Translations under genes and position numbers: made by a program
Assembly (NCBI GenBank): GCA_947503965.1
Contig: CANNFU010000003.1
Coordinates: forward strand, 1-64,000
Direction of reading: 5' to 3'
DNA: 64,000 nt
DNA from: an uncultured Paracoccaceae bacterium
GTDB lineage: Bacteria > Pseudomonadota > Alphaproteobacteria > Rhodobacterales > Rhodobacteraceae
Part shown: positions 27,295 through 35,973 of the stretch, in pieces
Layout: each line of letters opens with the position of its first letter
How positions within the stretch are numbered: position 1 is the first letter of the stretch
The notes under the pieces: generated by a model
The model's input: the letters and a program-made list of their open reading frames with translations, nothing else
The model's database searches: none
Told to the model about the DNA's origin: nothing

Positions 27295-27795
27295 ATGGCC
27301 GATACACCCGAAAACGGTGCGCAGCCCGCACAACAACCCCAACAACAGGCAACCAGCCGTGTCATGGCGCAGTATATCCGCGACATGTCATTCGAAAACA
27401 TCCTCGCACAAAAGGGTGTGACCGGCGATGCGCAGCCTGAAATTCAGGTTCAGGTGAACCTTGATGCCCGCAAGCGCAACGCCGACAACCATTTTGAAGT
27501 GATCACCAAGCTGAACATCACCAGCAAGACCAAGGAAAAGGGCGAGGCGCTTTTCGTGCTTGAGCTGGAATATGGCGGCGTGTTCGAGATCAGCGGCGTA
27601 CCGGAAGAACAGATGCACCCTTATCTTCTGATCGAATGCCCCCGGATCACATTCCCGTTTGTCCGCCGGATCGTTAGCGACGTGACACGCGATGGCGGGT
27701 TCCCACCATTGAACCTTGAAACCATCGATTTCCTGGCGCTTTACCGGGCCGAGCTGGCCCGCCGCGCCGAGGCCGAGAAAGCCAAGGTCAACTAA
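27295..27795 (+). CDS. secB: Protein-export chaperone SecB
   Basis: A 166-residue acidic chaperone with an N-terminal Gln/Pro-rich extension of about 20 residues, then RVMAQYIRDMSFENILA, FEVITKLNITSKTKEKGEALFVLELEYGGVF and the family-typical FPFVRRIVSDVTRDGGFPPLNLETIDFLALY. It keeps precursor proteins unfolded and hands them to SecA. Its TAA overlaps the stop of the convergent dnaQ by 3-4 nt. Confidence 0.97.
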   Translation: MADTPENGAQPAQQPQQQATSRVMAQYIRDMSFENILAQKGVTGDAQPEIQVQVNLDARKRNADNHFEVITKLNITSKTKEKGEALFVLELEYGGVFEISGVPEEQMHPYLLIECPRITFPFVRRIVSDVTRDGGFPPLNLETIDFLALYRAELARRAEAEKAKVN

Positions 27796-28523
27796 GCCAT
27801 CTTTTTCCAGACACTTTCGTCGCCCAACTGTTCGATAAACGCAGCATGGGCGGCGGCCTCTTCTTCTGTCAGGCGGGGTTTCAGTGGTTCAGCGCGGGGC
27901 ACGGGGCGCCATTGATCACTATGACGCCCGCCATTCATCCCGCGCGTATCAGCAGACAGGGCAAAATCCGGCTGCCGACCGCCGATCAGTTCCAGATAAA
28001 CCTCCGCCAGAATTTCACTATCCAGCAAGGCGCCGTGCAGCGTCCGGGATGAGTTGTCGATACCAAAGCGGCGACACAGCGCATCCAGCGACGCCGGCGA
28101 GCCGGGGAATTTGCGGCGCGCAATCGCCAGGGTATCAACGGCCTGATCCATTGGCAGCAACGGACGGTTCAGCCATCCCAGCTCTGCGTTCAGGAACTTC
28201 ATATCAAAGGCGGCGTTGTGGATGACCAATTTGGCATCACCCACAAAATCAACGAAACCCTGCGCAATATCGGCAAAGACAGGTTTATCGCGCAATGTCT
28301 CTTGTCCGGGTTTCGCCGGTTGCGGGGGGTCCAGCAAATCCGGACCGATCCCATGCACACCAAATGCCTCTTCCGGCATGGACCGTTGCGGGTTGATATA
28401 TTGATGATAGGTGCGGCCGGTGGGCACGTGCCCTATCAGCTCAACAGCACCGATTTCAACAATGCGATCACCTTCGGCAGGTTCAAAGCCGGTGGTTTCG
28501 GTATCCAGTACGATCTCACGCAT
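27792..28523 (-). CDS. dnaQ: DNA polymerase III epsilon subunit (proofreading exonuclease)
   Basis: A 243-residue DEDDh exonuclease. Exo I is VLDTETTGF (Asp7 and Glu9 region), Exo II is HNAAFDMKFLN, Exo III is HGALLDSEILAEVYLEL with catalytic His. It proofreads for Pol III. The start at 28523 (ATG, MREIVLDTETTG) is preferred to the TTG six bases upstream. It overlaps coaE by 8 nt, so the order of transcription is maf, aroE, coaE, dnaQ. Confidence 0.97.
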   Translation of the reverse strand: MREIVLDTETTGFEPAEGDRIVEIGAVELIGHVPTGRTYHQYINPQRSMPEEAFGVHGIGPDLLDPPQPAKPGQETLRDKPVFADIAQGFVDFVGDAKLVIHNAAFDMKFLNAELGWLNRPLLPMDQAVDTLAIARRKFPGSPASLDALCRRFGIDNSSRTLHGALLDSEILAEVYLELIGGRQPDFALSADTRGMNGGRHSDQWRPVPRAEPLKPRLTEEEAAAHAAFIEQLGDESVWKKMA

Positions 28524-29106
28524 GTGCAACCCCTGTCAGTTCTGAAATCAGCTTTCGCACAGCCGTGCGGGTATCGTCCAGATCAAGCGTTTCGATAATA
28601 TGATCTGCACGGTCGCGTTTTTCTGCATCCGGCATCTGCTTGGCCATCATCGCATCAAACTGGGCCACGGTCATATTGGGCCGGGCCAGAACGCGAGCCT
28701 TTTGAACATCCGCAGGTACCGTGACAACAAGAACAGATGTCAGCCAATCATCCGCCCCTGTTTCGAAAAGCAACGGGATGTCAAACACGACCAAAGGGTC
28801 GTCATGCGTTTGCAAAAATCGCTGGCGATCGGCGGCGACAAGCGGATGCACGATGCTTTCGATCTGCTTCAGAACATTGGGATCAGCTGTGATCAGCCTT
28901 TTCAAAACAGCGCGTGATACCGCGCCATCGACAATCGCCTCGGGGAAATGCTGACCAACAGCGGGAACAGCAGCACCGCCTTGGTCATATAGCTGATGCA
29001 CCGTGGCATCTGCATCCCAGACCGGCACACCTTCATCACGAAACATCTGCGCGGTGGTCGATTTCCCCATCCCAATCGACCCGGTCAGCCCAAGCAGATG
29101 GGTCAT
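28516..29106 (-). CDS. coaE: Dephospho-CoA kinase
   Basis: A 196-residue P-loop kinase with GLTGSIGMGKST at residues 6-17, the lid/CoA-binding segment DADATVHQLYDQGG and VVFDIPLLFETG. It phosphorylates dephospho-CoA to CoA, the last step of CoA synthesis. It overlaps aroE by 4 nt and dnaQ by 8 nt. Confidence 0.97.
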   Translation of the reverse strand: MTHLLGLTGSIGMGKSTTAQMFRDEGVPVWDADATVHQLYDQGGAAVPAVGQHFPEAIVDGAVSRAVLKRLITADPNVLKQIESIVHPLVAADRQRFLQTHDDPLVVFDIPLLFETGADDWLTSVLVVTVPADVQKARVLARPNMTVAQFDAMMAKQMPDAEKRDRADHIIETLDLDDTRTAVRKLISELTGVAHA

Positions 29107-29930
29107 GACAGAACAGCACGCCGCGTGTCTTCGTCAACTTCTGGACGGGTGCCAAACCAGCGTTCAAATCCCGGTACGCCCTGATGCAACAACATGCCCA
29201 AACCATCAACAGTCTGGCAGCCTTTCGCCGCCGCCGCTTCCAGGAATTGCGTGCGAAGCGGGTTATAGACAATATCTGTCACAACCGCATCGGGGCTAAG
29301 CTCGGCCAAGGATACCTTGAATTCCTGTGCGCCCTTCATTCCAAGCGATGTGGTGTTGATAACGGTCGTAGCGCCATCCAGCATCGACCCGGCCTGCACC
29401 CAGTCAAACACCCTGATACGCGCACCAAACTCGGCCTTTAAGGCTTCGGCCTTTAGCCGCGTCCGATTTGCCAGGCGGATTTCCGGCACACCAACATCCG
29501 CCAGGGCGACGATGATCGCCCGCGCCGCGCCACCGGCACCAAAAATCGCCGCCGGTCCCGATTTCGGATCCCAACCCGGCGCACCCTGACGCATATTTGC
29601 CATGAAACCGTAGCCATCAGTGTTATCGGCAAAAACGCGACCGTCATTCTTGAAGATCAGGGTATTCGCCGCACCGATCAGCGTGGCCCGATCAGTGACA
29701 TGATGGGCCAGCTTCATCACTGACACTTTATGGGGAATGGTGACATTGGCCCCGATAAATCCTTGGGCGGGCAACGCGCGAATGGTCGCCTCTAGCATAT
29801 CCTTTGATACATCCAGCGCCTCATATTGGCCGCTGATCCCATAGCGCTGAAGCCAGTAATTATGCAGTTTGGGCGACAGGGAATGACTGATCGGGTTACC
29901 AATCACTGCTGCGCGGGGAAAGTTTGTCAT
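29103..29930 (-). CDS. aroE: Shikimate dehydrogenase
   Basis: A 275-residue enzyme with the substrate site NPISHSLSPKLHN at residues 12-24, the catalytic Lys in NVTIPHK, and the NADP-binding GAGGAARA and NRT segments. It reduces 3-dehydroshikimate in the aromatic amino-acid route. It overlaps both maf (4 nt) and coaE (4 nt), in the maf-aroE-coaE-dnaQ unit typical of the origin-proximal region of alphaproteobacteria. Confidence 0.97.
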   Translation of the reverse strand: MTNFPRAAVIGNPISHSLSPKLHNYWLQRYGISGQYEALDVSKDMLEATIRALPAQGFIGANVTIPHKVSVMKLAHHVTDRATLIGAANTLIFKNDGRVFADNTDGYGFMANMRQGAPGWDPKSGPAAIFGAGGAARAIIVALADVGVPEIRLANRTRLKAEALKAEFGARIRVFDWVQAGSMLDGATTVINTTSLGMKGAQEFKVSLAELSPDAVVTDIVYNPLRTQFLEAAAAKGCQTVDGLGMLLHQGVPGFERWFGTRPEVDEDTRRAVLS

Positions 29931-30526
29931 GATTGAAGTGTTCCGCGAAGCGTCAGGTAAGACAAGAGTTCAAGCAGCGGCAGACCCAAAACATTGAAGT
30001 AGTCCCCTTCAATGCGTGTAAAAAGTCGCACTCCTTCCTCTTCCAGCTTATAGGCCCCGACCGCGTGTTGGATACTGTCCCAGTTCCGGGCGACATAATC
30101 GGCGATATAGGTATCGGACGCATCACGCATATGCAGACGGACAATACCAACATGACGCCAAAGCGGTTTGCCTTCACCATAGATAACAGCAGCCGACAAA
30201 AGCTGATGCCGCTGGCCGCGCAATGACGTGAGCTGGGCAATCGCCTCTTCCGGCGTCGCAGGTTTCGACAGGATTTTCTGATCGAAAGCCAGCACCTGAT
30301 CACAGCCAATGACCAACGCATCTGGGTGCTTGCCCGCAACACGCTGTGCCTTCATCTCTGCCAGAACATCTGCGACATCGCGCGGCGATGCACCTTCTGC
30401 ATCCAGCGACTGTTTGATAGCCTCTTCATCAATACGGGCCGGAACAACCTGATGCTGGACACCTGCCTGGCGTAGCAACTGCGCCCGCACCGCTGAACCA
30501 GAGGCCAGGATGATCTGTTCAGTCAT
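29927..30526 (-). CDS. maf: Maf family nucleotide pyrophosphatase
   Basis: A 199-residue Maf protein: ILASGSAVRAQLL at residues 6-18, ASPRDVADVLAEMKAQRV, GCDQVLAFD with the catalytic Asp, and the C-terminal RIEGDYFNVLGLPL. Maf/YhdE-type enzymes hydrolyse non-canonical nucleoside triphosphates (dTTP/UTP or m7GTP); the subgroup is not certain. It is the first gene of the minus-strand unit. Its start codon touches a perfect DnaA box and no good Shine-Dalgarno sequence is visible upstream. Confidence 0.93.
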   Translation of the reverse strand: MTEQIILASGSAVRAQLLRQAGVQHQVVPARIDEEAIKQSLDAEGASPRDVADVLAEMKAQRVAGKHPDALVIGCDQVLAFDQKILSKPATPEEAIAQLTSLRGQRHQLLSAAVIYGEGKPLWRHVGIVRLHMRDASDTYIADYVARNWDSIQHAVGAYKLEEEGVRLFTRIEGDYFNVLGLPLLELLSYLTLRGTLQS

Positions 30527-30534
30527 GTGGATAA
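30526..30534 (-). promoter_or_regulatory. DnaA box 1 (perfect)
   Basis: TGTGGATAA on the plus strand is a perfect 9/9 match to the DnaA box TTATCCACA on the minus strand. It overlaps the first base of the maf start codon by one base and covers the maf leader. Confidence 0.75.
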
Positions 30535-30638
30535 CCGACGGGAAAATTCATGTGGTCTTTTGCGCTGATGATGGGGAGTTTTGTGGTCTATCTCTGACCT
30601 GTTGTGAAGACCCAAGATTATCCGATAGCACAGCTAAA

Positions 30639-30647
30639 TTATCCACG
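30639..30647 (+). promoter_or_regulatory. DnaA box 2 (8/9)
   Basis: TTATCCACG differs from the consensus TTATCCACA only at the last base. It lies in the middle of the gap between maf and hemJ, 105 bp from the perfect box. Confidence 0.65.
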
Positions 30648-30669
30648 GTGGGTAAGGATAAAGGTGCGT

Positions 30670-30678
30670 TGTGGAAAA
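30670..30678 (-). promoter_or_regulatory. DnaA box 3 (8/9)
   Basis: TGTGGAAAA on the plus strand is the reverse complement of TTTTCCACA, one base away from the consensus. It is 23 bp from box 2 in the opposite orientation. Confidence 0.55.
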
Positions 30679-30933
30679 TCCGGACGAAGTGTCGCGCTCA
30701 CCGTTTGAAAACCGTGGTCGCCATCGTGATAGTGTAAGGCTAACATATTGATTCATATATATAATTATTCTATATGAAATGGCCGATAGCCGGTCAGCAA
30801 CAGCTTTAAAAACCGGGATAAGTCTGAGGATGAAAAACTAACCCACAGAAATGACAGGCCTTACATCATCATCATCTTTTCTTTCTATCTATATTTATTA
30901 TTAGAGAGAGACCCTTGGAAAGTATGAACACCG

Positions 30934-31380
30934 ATGAATATCCTGATGGCGTATTACGATTGGATCAAGGCGATCCATATCATGGCAGTGATCGCCTGGA
31001 TGGCGGGTTTGTTCTATCTGCCACGGCTTTTTGTTTATCACGCGGAACGGGCCCAGATTGGGTCAGAGCTGGATCAGACATTCCAGATCATGGAAGAAAA
31101 ACTGCTTCGGGTGATCATGAACCCAGCCATGATTGTGGCCTGGCTGGCGGGTCTGATCCTGATCGGGTTGGGCGCGTTTGACTGGGGCGCGGTCTGGTCC
31201 TGGGTCAAACTGATCTCTGTCATCCTGATGACGGCAGCCCACGGCTGGATGAGCGCGCGACGCAAAGAGTTTGCAGCAGGCACCAACACGCGCTCTGGAC
31301 GGACCTACAGATTGTTCAACGAAGTGCCGACCGTGCTGATGGTGTTTATCGTCGTTGCAGTGATCGTGCGACCGTTCTAA
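30934..31380 (+). CDS. hemJ: HemJ protoporphyrinogen IX oxidase
   Basis: A 148-residue four-helix membrane protein: YDWIKAIHIMAVIAWMAGLFYLPRLFVYH at about residues 8-36 with the conserved His (IHIMAV and FVYHAE), EEKLLRVIMNPAMIVAWLAG, and an RLFNEVPTVLMV segment. HemJ replaces HemG/HemY in most alphaproteobacteria, oxidising protoporphyrinogen IX in haem synthesis. The start could be ATG 30934 or ATG 30946; the first has a GGAAAG upstream. It directly follows the origin-like gap, next to rho. Confidence 0.95.
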   Translation: MNILMAYYDWIKAIHIMAVIAWMAGLFYLPRLFVYHAERAQIGSELDQTFQIMEEKLLRVIMNPAMIVAWLAGLILIGLGAFDWGAVWSWVKLISVILMTAAHGWMSARRKEFAAGTNTRSGRTYRLFNEVPTVLMVFIVVAVIVRPF

Positions 31381-31494
31381 GGCGCATTGCGTTGACTCCG
31401 CAGGTCGCTTTGCTTATGTGTCGCGCTGCTACCCGTCCGGGATAGCATTTTCCAGTCTCACACGAATAAGCGGCGACATCTGGTCGGCCGTTGG

Positions 31495-32775
31495 ATGAAC
31501 CCCATGTCAACACATCGCCTGAACCTTGCCGATCTCAAGGCGCAAAGCCCCAAGGATCTTTTGTCACTCGCAGAGGAGCTTGAGGTCGAAAACGCATCGA
31601 CCATGCGCAAAGGCGACATGATGTTCGCCATTTTGAAAGAGCGTGCGGACGAAGAATGGGTCATCGGCGGTGACGGCGTTCTGGAGGTGCTGCAAGACGG
31701 GTTTGGTTTCCTGCGGTCGCCAGAGGCAAACTATCTGCCCGGCCCCGACGATATTTATGTCTCGCCCGATATGATCCGGCGGCATTCATTGCGGACGGGT
31801 GACACTGTCGAAGGTGTCATGAAAGAACCCAATGACAACGAACGCTATTTCGCGCTGACCTCGGTCGAACGGATCAATTTCGAAGACCCTGAAAAGGCCA
31901 AGCACAAGGTCGCATTCGACAACCTGACGCCACTTTACCCTGATGAGCGGCTGAACATGGAGGTCGAAGATCCGACCATCAAGGATCGGTCGGCCCGTAT
32001 CATCGATCTGGTGGCTCCCATCGGGAAAGGACAGCGATCCCTGATCGTCGCACCCCCTCGAACAGGTAAAACGGTTCTGCTACAAAACATCGCCAACTCG
32101 ATCGAAAAGAACCATCCCGAATGCTATCTGATCGTTCTGCTGATTGACGAACGCCCCGAAGAAGTGACCGACATGCAGCGGTCAGTGAAGGGTGAGGTTG
32201 TCTCATCCACATTCGATGAACCGGCATCGCGGCACGTGGCCGTATCCGAGATGGTGATCGAAAAGGCAAAACGCCTGGTCGAACACAAGCGTGATGTGGT
32301 GATCCTGTTGGATTCGATCACACGACTTGGCCGTGCGTTCAATACGACCGTTCCGTCATCCGGCAAGGTTCTGACAGGTGGTGTGGACGCGAATGCGCTG
32401 CAGCGGCCCAAGCGGTTCTTTGGCGCGGCACGGAATATCGAAGAAGGCGGGTCGCTGACAATCATCGCCACGGCCCTGATCGATACAGGATCGCGGATGG
32501 ACGAAGTGATCTTTGAAGAATTCAAAGGCACCGGCAACAGCGAGATCGTGCTGGATCGGAAAGTGGCGGACAAGCGCGTCTTCCCGGCGATGGATATCCT
32601 CAAATCCGGCACCCGAAAGGAAGAGCTGTTGGTGGACAAGGCGGACCTGGCAAAGACCTATGTCCTGCGGCGTATCCTGAACCCGATGGGAACAACGGAT
32701 GCGATTGAATTCCTGATCGGGAAGCTGAAGCAGACCAAGACGAATTTGGACTTCTTCGATTCAATGAACACGTAA
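31495..32775 (+). CDS. rho: Transcription termination factor Rho
   Basis: A 426-residue RecA-type hexameric helicase with N-terminal helical bundle, a cold-shock RNA-binding domain ([21 protein letters not shown] at about residues 58-78), Walker [16 protein letters not shown] near residue 190 and the Q-loop/R-loop segments. ATG 31495 and ATG 31504 ([12 protein letters not shown]) are both possible. The 114-bp gap to hemJ could hold the leader through which Rho often controls itself. It is 29 bp before mnmE. Confidence 0.97.
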   Translation: MNPMSTHRLNLADLKAQSPKDLLSLAEELEVENASTMRKGDMMFAILKERADEEWVIGGDGVLEVLQDGFGFLRSPEANYLPGPDDIYVSPDMIRRHSLRTGDTVEGVMKEPNDNERYFALTSVERINFEDPEKAKHKVAFDNLTPLYPDERLNMEVEDPTIKDRSARIIDLVAPIGKGQRSLIVAPPRTGKTVLLQNIANSIEKNHPECYLIVLLIDERPEEVTDMQRSVKGEVVSSTFDEPASRHVAVSEMVIEKAKRLVEHKRDVVILLDSITRLGRAFNTTVPSSGKVLTGGVDANALQRPKRFFGAARNIEEGGSLTIIATALIDTGSRMDEVIFEEFKGTGNSEIVLDRKVADKRVFPAMDILKSGTRKEELLVDKADLAKTYVLRRILNPMGTTDAIEFLIGKLKQTKTNLDFFDSMNT

Positions 32776-32804
32776 CTTATTGTTCTAAAACAATGGGTTA
32801 AATC

Positions 32805-34085
32805 ATGGATACAGTTTTTGCTCTGGCCACCGCGCGGGGTCGTGCGGGTGTGGCCGTTATCCGCATTTCCGGTGATAAATCGGTCAGCGCGGCCGCACGT
32901 TTGATGAAAGACGTGCCTGAAACACGCGGTGTCCGTGCCCTGATGGATCGCGACGGAACACTGCTGGATGAGGCGCTGATACTGCGCTTTCCGGCTGGAA
33001 AAAGTTTCACGGGCGAAGACGTGGTCGAGCTGCATTTGCATGGCAGCCCGGCGGTTGTTGCCGCGGTCCTGCGCTGTCTGGGCAATGACGCCGATCTGGC
33101 CCCTGCCGAAGCGGGCGAATTCACGCGCCGTGCCTTGGAAAACGGAAGGCTTGATCTTGCGCAGGTCGAAGGTCTGGCTGATCTGATTGATGCAGAAACT
33201 GAAAGTCAGCGCAAGCAGGCCGTCCGGGTTTTGTCTGGCGCGTTGGGGGTTATGGCGGAAAGCTGGCGGGCGCGTCTGATCCGGGCAGCGGCGCTGTTAG
33301 AGGCGACAATTGACTTTGCCGACGAAGAGGTCCCGGTCGATGTGTCGCCCGAGGTCACGGAATTGATCACCGGTGTTATCGCGGAAATGCACAAGGAAGC
33401 CGAAGGCGTCGGCGTGGCGGAGCGTTTGCGGGACGGGTTCGAAGTTGCCATCATCGGAGAACCGAATGTCGGCAAATCGACGCTGCTCAACCGGCTGGCG
33501 GGACGCGAGGTTGCGATCACGTCAGAGATTGCCGGGACCACCCGCGACGTTATCGAAGTCCGCATGGATCTTGATGGTATTCCCGTCACGCTGCTGGACA
33601 CCGCAGGTCTGCGGGATACGGATGATCTTGTCGAGGGTATTGGCGTTGCGCGGGCCAAGGAACGGGCGGCGCAGGCCGATCTTCGCGTCCATATGATGGT
33701 GGGTGATATTGTTCCACCGCAAGATATGGATGCCGGGGATATATATGTGAGGGCGAAATCTGACATCGCTGGTGGGGACGGATTGACTGTTTCTGGTGTG
33801 ACGGGTGATGGTATTGAAGAGCTTATCAAAGTGATATCTTCGGTCTTGCAGGATCGCGTTGCATCTATTGGCACGGCGATGCGTGAACGGCACCGGCTGG
33901 CGCTGGTGCGGGCGGTTGAATATCTGAACCTTGCGCTGGCGGGACTGGATGTGCATGCGGGGATGACAGACCTGACGGCGGAAGAGCTGCGATCAGCCAT
34001 GCGTGCGGTGGATAGCCTTGTGGGGCGTGTTGATGTAGAACATGTGCTTGATGAAATCTTTGCCAGTTTCTGCATCGGCAAGTAA
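32805..34085 (+). CDS. mnmE: tRNA modification GTPase MnmE
   Basis: A 426-residue protein with an N-terminal folate-binding fold ([20 protein letters not shown]), a helical domain, and an inserted GTPase domain with G1 [10 protein letters not shown]2 region [10 protein letters not shown]3 DTAGLRD, then a C-terminal CIGK that carries the catalytic Cys of the family. With MnmG it makes the cmnm5/nm5 U34 modification. The G4 position reads RAKSD instead of NKxD, an unusual change at the Asn. It stops 12 bp before the mnmG start codon, and the SD of mnmG lies in the gap. Confidence 0.96.
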   Translation: MDTVFALATARGRAGVAVIRISGDKSVSAAARLMKDVPETRGVRALMDRDGTLLDEALILRFPAGKSFTGEDVVELHLHGSPAVVAAVLRCLGNDADLAPAEAGEFTRRALENGRLDLAQVEGLADLIDAETESQRKQAVRVLSGALGVMAESWRARLIRAAALLEATIDFADEEVPVDVSPEVTELITGVIAEMHKEAEGVGVAERLRDGFEVAIIGEPNVGKSTLLNRLAGREVAITSEIAGTTRDVIEVRMDLDGIPVTLLDTAGLRDTDDLVEGIGVARAKERAAQADLRVHMMVGDIVPPQDMDAGDIYVRAKSDIAGGDGLTVSGVTGDGIEELIKVISSVLQDRVASIGTAMRERHRLALVRAVEYLNLALAGLDVHAGMTDLTAEELRSAMRAVDSLVGRVDVEHVLDEIFASFCIGK

Positions 34086-34089
34086 GGAG

Positions 34090-34105
34090 TGTTTCACGTG
34101 AAACA
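34090..34105. promoter_or_regulatory. parS site 1 (ParB binding), in the mnmG start
   Basis: TGTTTCACGTGAAACA is a perfect 16-bp palindrome and exactly matches the well-known parS consensus. It lies immediately after the AAGGAG of mnmG and contains the GTG start codon (34098-34100). Distance to the origin-like gap is about 3.2 kb. Confidence 0.95.
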
Positions 34106-35969
34106 TTTTGATTACGACGTTATCGTCATTGGTGGAGGTCACGCAGGCGCCGAGGCTGCGCATGCGGCCGCGCGGATGGGCGTTATGACGGCGTTAATCA
34201 CTCTGACCAAGGCGTCAATTGGCGTCATGTCCTGCAATCCTGCAATTGGTGGTCTGGGCAAAGGGCATCTGGTCAGGGAAATTGATGCCCTGGACGGCGT
34301 GATGGGTCGCGTCGCGGACAAGGCCGGTATCCAATTTCGGCTGCTTAATCGCAAGAAAGGACCTGCCGTGCAGGGGCCGCGGGCGCAATCTGACCGGGCG
34401 ATTTATCGCAATGCCGTGCAGGCAGAGTTGAATTGCCTTGAAAACCTGCAGATTATCGAAGGTGAAGCCACGGATCTTGTGATGCGTGGCGAACGGGTCA
34501 GCGGCGTAAAGCTGGGTGATGGCAGCGCGATAACAGCAAGTGCGGTGATCCTGACAACGGGGACGTTCTTGCGCGGGGTCATACATATCGGTGATGTTTC
34601 ACGTCCCGGTGGCCGCATGGGTGATAAGCCATCCGTCGGCATAGCAGAGCGGTTGGACAGCTTTGAACTCCCGTTGGGCCGGTTGAAAACGGGCACACCG
34701 CCACGATTGGATGGACGCACAATTCGCTGGGACCTGCTTGAGGCGCAGCCAAGCGATGAAGATCCGGTTCTTTTCTCGTTCCTGTCAAATGGCGTGATGG
34801 CGCCGCAAATTGATTGCGGCATCACCCATACCAACGAAAAGACCCATGACATCATCCGGGATAATCTGTCCCGCTCTGCGATGTATGGCGGGCAGATCGA
34901 TGGGGTCGGGCCCCGCTACTGCCCCTCGATTGAAGACAAGGTCGTGCGCTTTGCAGAAAAGACGTCGCATCAGATTTTCCTCGAACCAGAGGGCGTGAAT
35001 GATCACACCGTCTATCCAAACGGAATATCCACATCATTGCCCGAGGATGTGCAGCACAGCTATGTTCAATCGATCTATGGTCTTGAAAACGCTAAGATAT
35101 TACAACCGGGCTATGCGATTGAGTATGATTATGTGGATCCGCGCGCGCTGAAGGAAACGCTGGAATTGCGCGCGGTTCCGGGCCTTTATCTGGCGGGTCA
35201 AATCAACGGAACAACCGGCTATGAAGAGGCAGCGGCACAAGGTCTTGTCGCTGGCCTGAACGCGGCGGCCGTCGCAACAGGGCGGCCAGTGGTAACGTTC
35301 AGCCGGCGCGATTCCTATATCGGCGTGATGATTGATGACCTGATCACCCGCGGCGTGTCAGAGCCTTACAGGATGTTTACGTCACGGGCAGAGTTTCGGC
35401 TGTCTTTGCGCGCAGACAATGCCGACCAGCGATTGACAGAGAAAGGCCGCGATGTCGGATGTGTCGGTGACGACCGTTGGGGCATGTTTTCCGAGAAGAT
35501 GGCGCGTATTTCAAAGGCTAGGACCCACCTGTCCGGCGTCACACTGTCCGCCCGGCGCATTGCCGAGGTGGGCGCGAAACTTAACCCCGATGGTCCAAAA
35601 CGCAGCGCGTTAGAGGCGCTGGCCCTTGCTGATTTCGGCTTTGCTGAACTTTCACAAATTGTGGCTGACGTCGACAAGATTGATCAGGCAACGCAAGAGC
35701 AGATCAAGAAGGACGCGCTCTATGCGCATTACATCGAACGTCAGGCCCGCGACATCGCTGCGATGGAGCGTGATGAAAAACAAGTGATACCTGACGATTT
35801 GGCATTCGAGCATATCAGCGGCTTGTCGAATGAGTTGGCAACCAAGCTCAACACCGTGCGCCCCGGCACCATCGCCCATGCAAGCCGGATCGAGGGGATG
35901 ACACCCGCAGCGCTGATGCTTTTGATTGCGGCGATCAAGCGTAAGCAGCAGAAACCGACCGGGACATGA
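34098..35969 (+). CDS. mnmG: tRNA uridine-5-carboxymethylaminomethyl synthase subunit MnmG (GidA)
   Basis: A 623-residue FAD enzyme: [21 protein letters not shown] at the N-terminus, [34 protein letters not shown], ending in a C-terminal helical domain ([16 protein letters not shown]). It works with MnmE on U34 of tRNAs. The start GTG 34098 is preferred: AAGGAG (34084-34089) is 8 nt upstream. A GTG at 34089 is also in frame (MFHVKH...), but overlaps the SD. parS 1 sits over the start. The gene is 4 nt before rsmG. Confidence 0.95.
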   Translation: MKHFDYDVIVIGGGHAGAEAAHAAARMGVMTALITLTKASIGVMSCNPAIGGLGKGHLVREIDALDGVMGRVADKAGIQFRLLNRKKGPAVQGPRAQSDRAIYRNAVQAELNCLENLQIIEGEATDLVMRGERVSGVKLGDGSAITASAVILTTGTFLRGVIHIGDVSRPGGRMGDKPSVGIAERLDSFELPLGRLKTGTPPRLDGRTIRWDLLEAQPSDEDPVLFSFLSNGVMAPQIDCGITHTNEKTHDIIRDNLSRSAMYGGQIDGVGPRYCPSIEDKVVRFAEKTSHQIFLEPEGVNDHTVYPNGISTSLPEDVQHSYVQSIYGLENAKILQPGYAIEYDYVDPRALKETLELRAVPGLYLAGQINGTTGYEEAAAQGLVAGLNAAAVATGRPVVTFSRRDSYIGVMIDDLITRGVSEPYRMFTSRAEFRLSLRADNADQRLTEKGRDVGCVGDDRWGMFSEKMARISKARTHLSGVTLSARRIAEVGAKLNPDGPKRSALEALALADFGFAELSQIVADVDKIDQATQEQIKKDALYAHYIERQARDIAAMERDEKQVIPDDLAFEHISGLSNELATKLNTVRPGTIAHASRIEGMTPAALMLLIAAIKRKQQKPTGT

Positions 35970-35973
35970 GACA

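Larger units (their letters stand above)
30527..30933. other. Candidate chromosomal replication origin (oriC)
   Basis: This 407-bp gap has no gene and is much more A+T-rich than its surroundings. It holds one perfect DnaA box (30526-30534), two 8/9 boxes (30639-30647 and 30670-30678), and a 7/9 box (TAACCCACA, 30839-30847). Two A+T-rich stretches (about 30745-30780 and about 30867-30905) could be the unwinding element. On the left all four genes read leftwards (maf to dnaQ); on the right seven genes read rightwards (hemJ to parB), as expected for bidirectional replication. parAB and two parS sites lie 3.2-7.3 kb to the right. maf-aroE-coaE-dnaQ, gidAB and parAB next to the origin is a known alphaproteobacterial arrangement. 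Confidence 0.75.

Noticed and set aside
30618-30626. Additional DnaA-box-like TTATCCGAT
   Set aside because: Only the first six bases match, which is too weak to count.
34595-34610. Third parS-like site in mnmG
   Set aside because: Only the left ten bases (TGTTTCACGT) match; the right arm CCCGGT breaks the palindrome.
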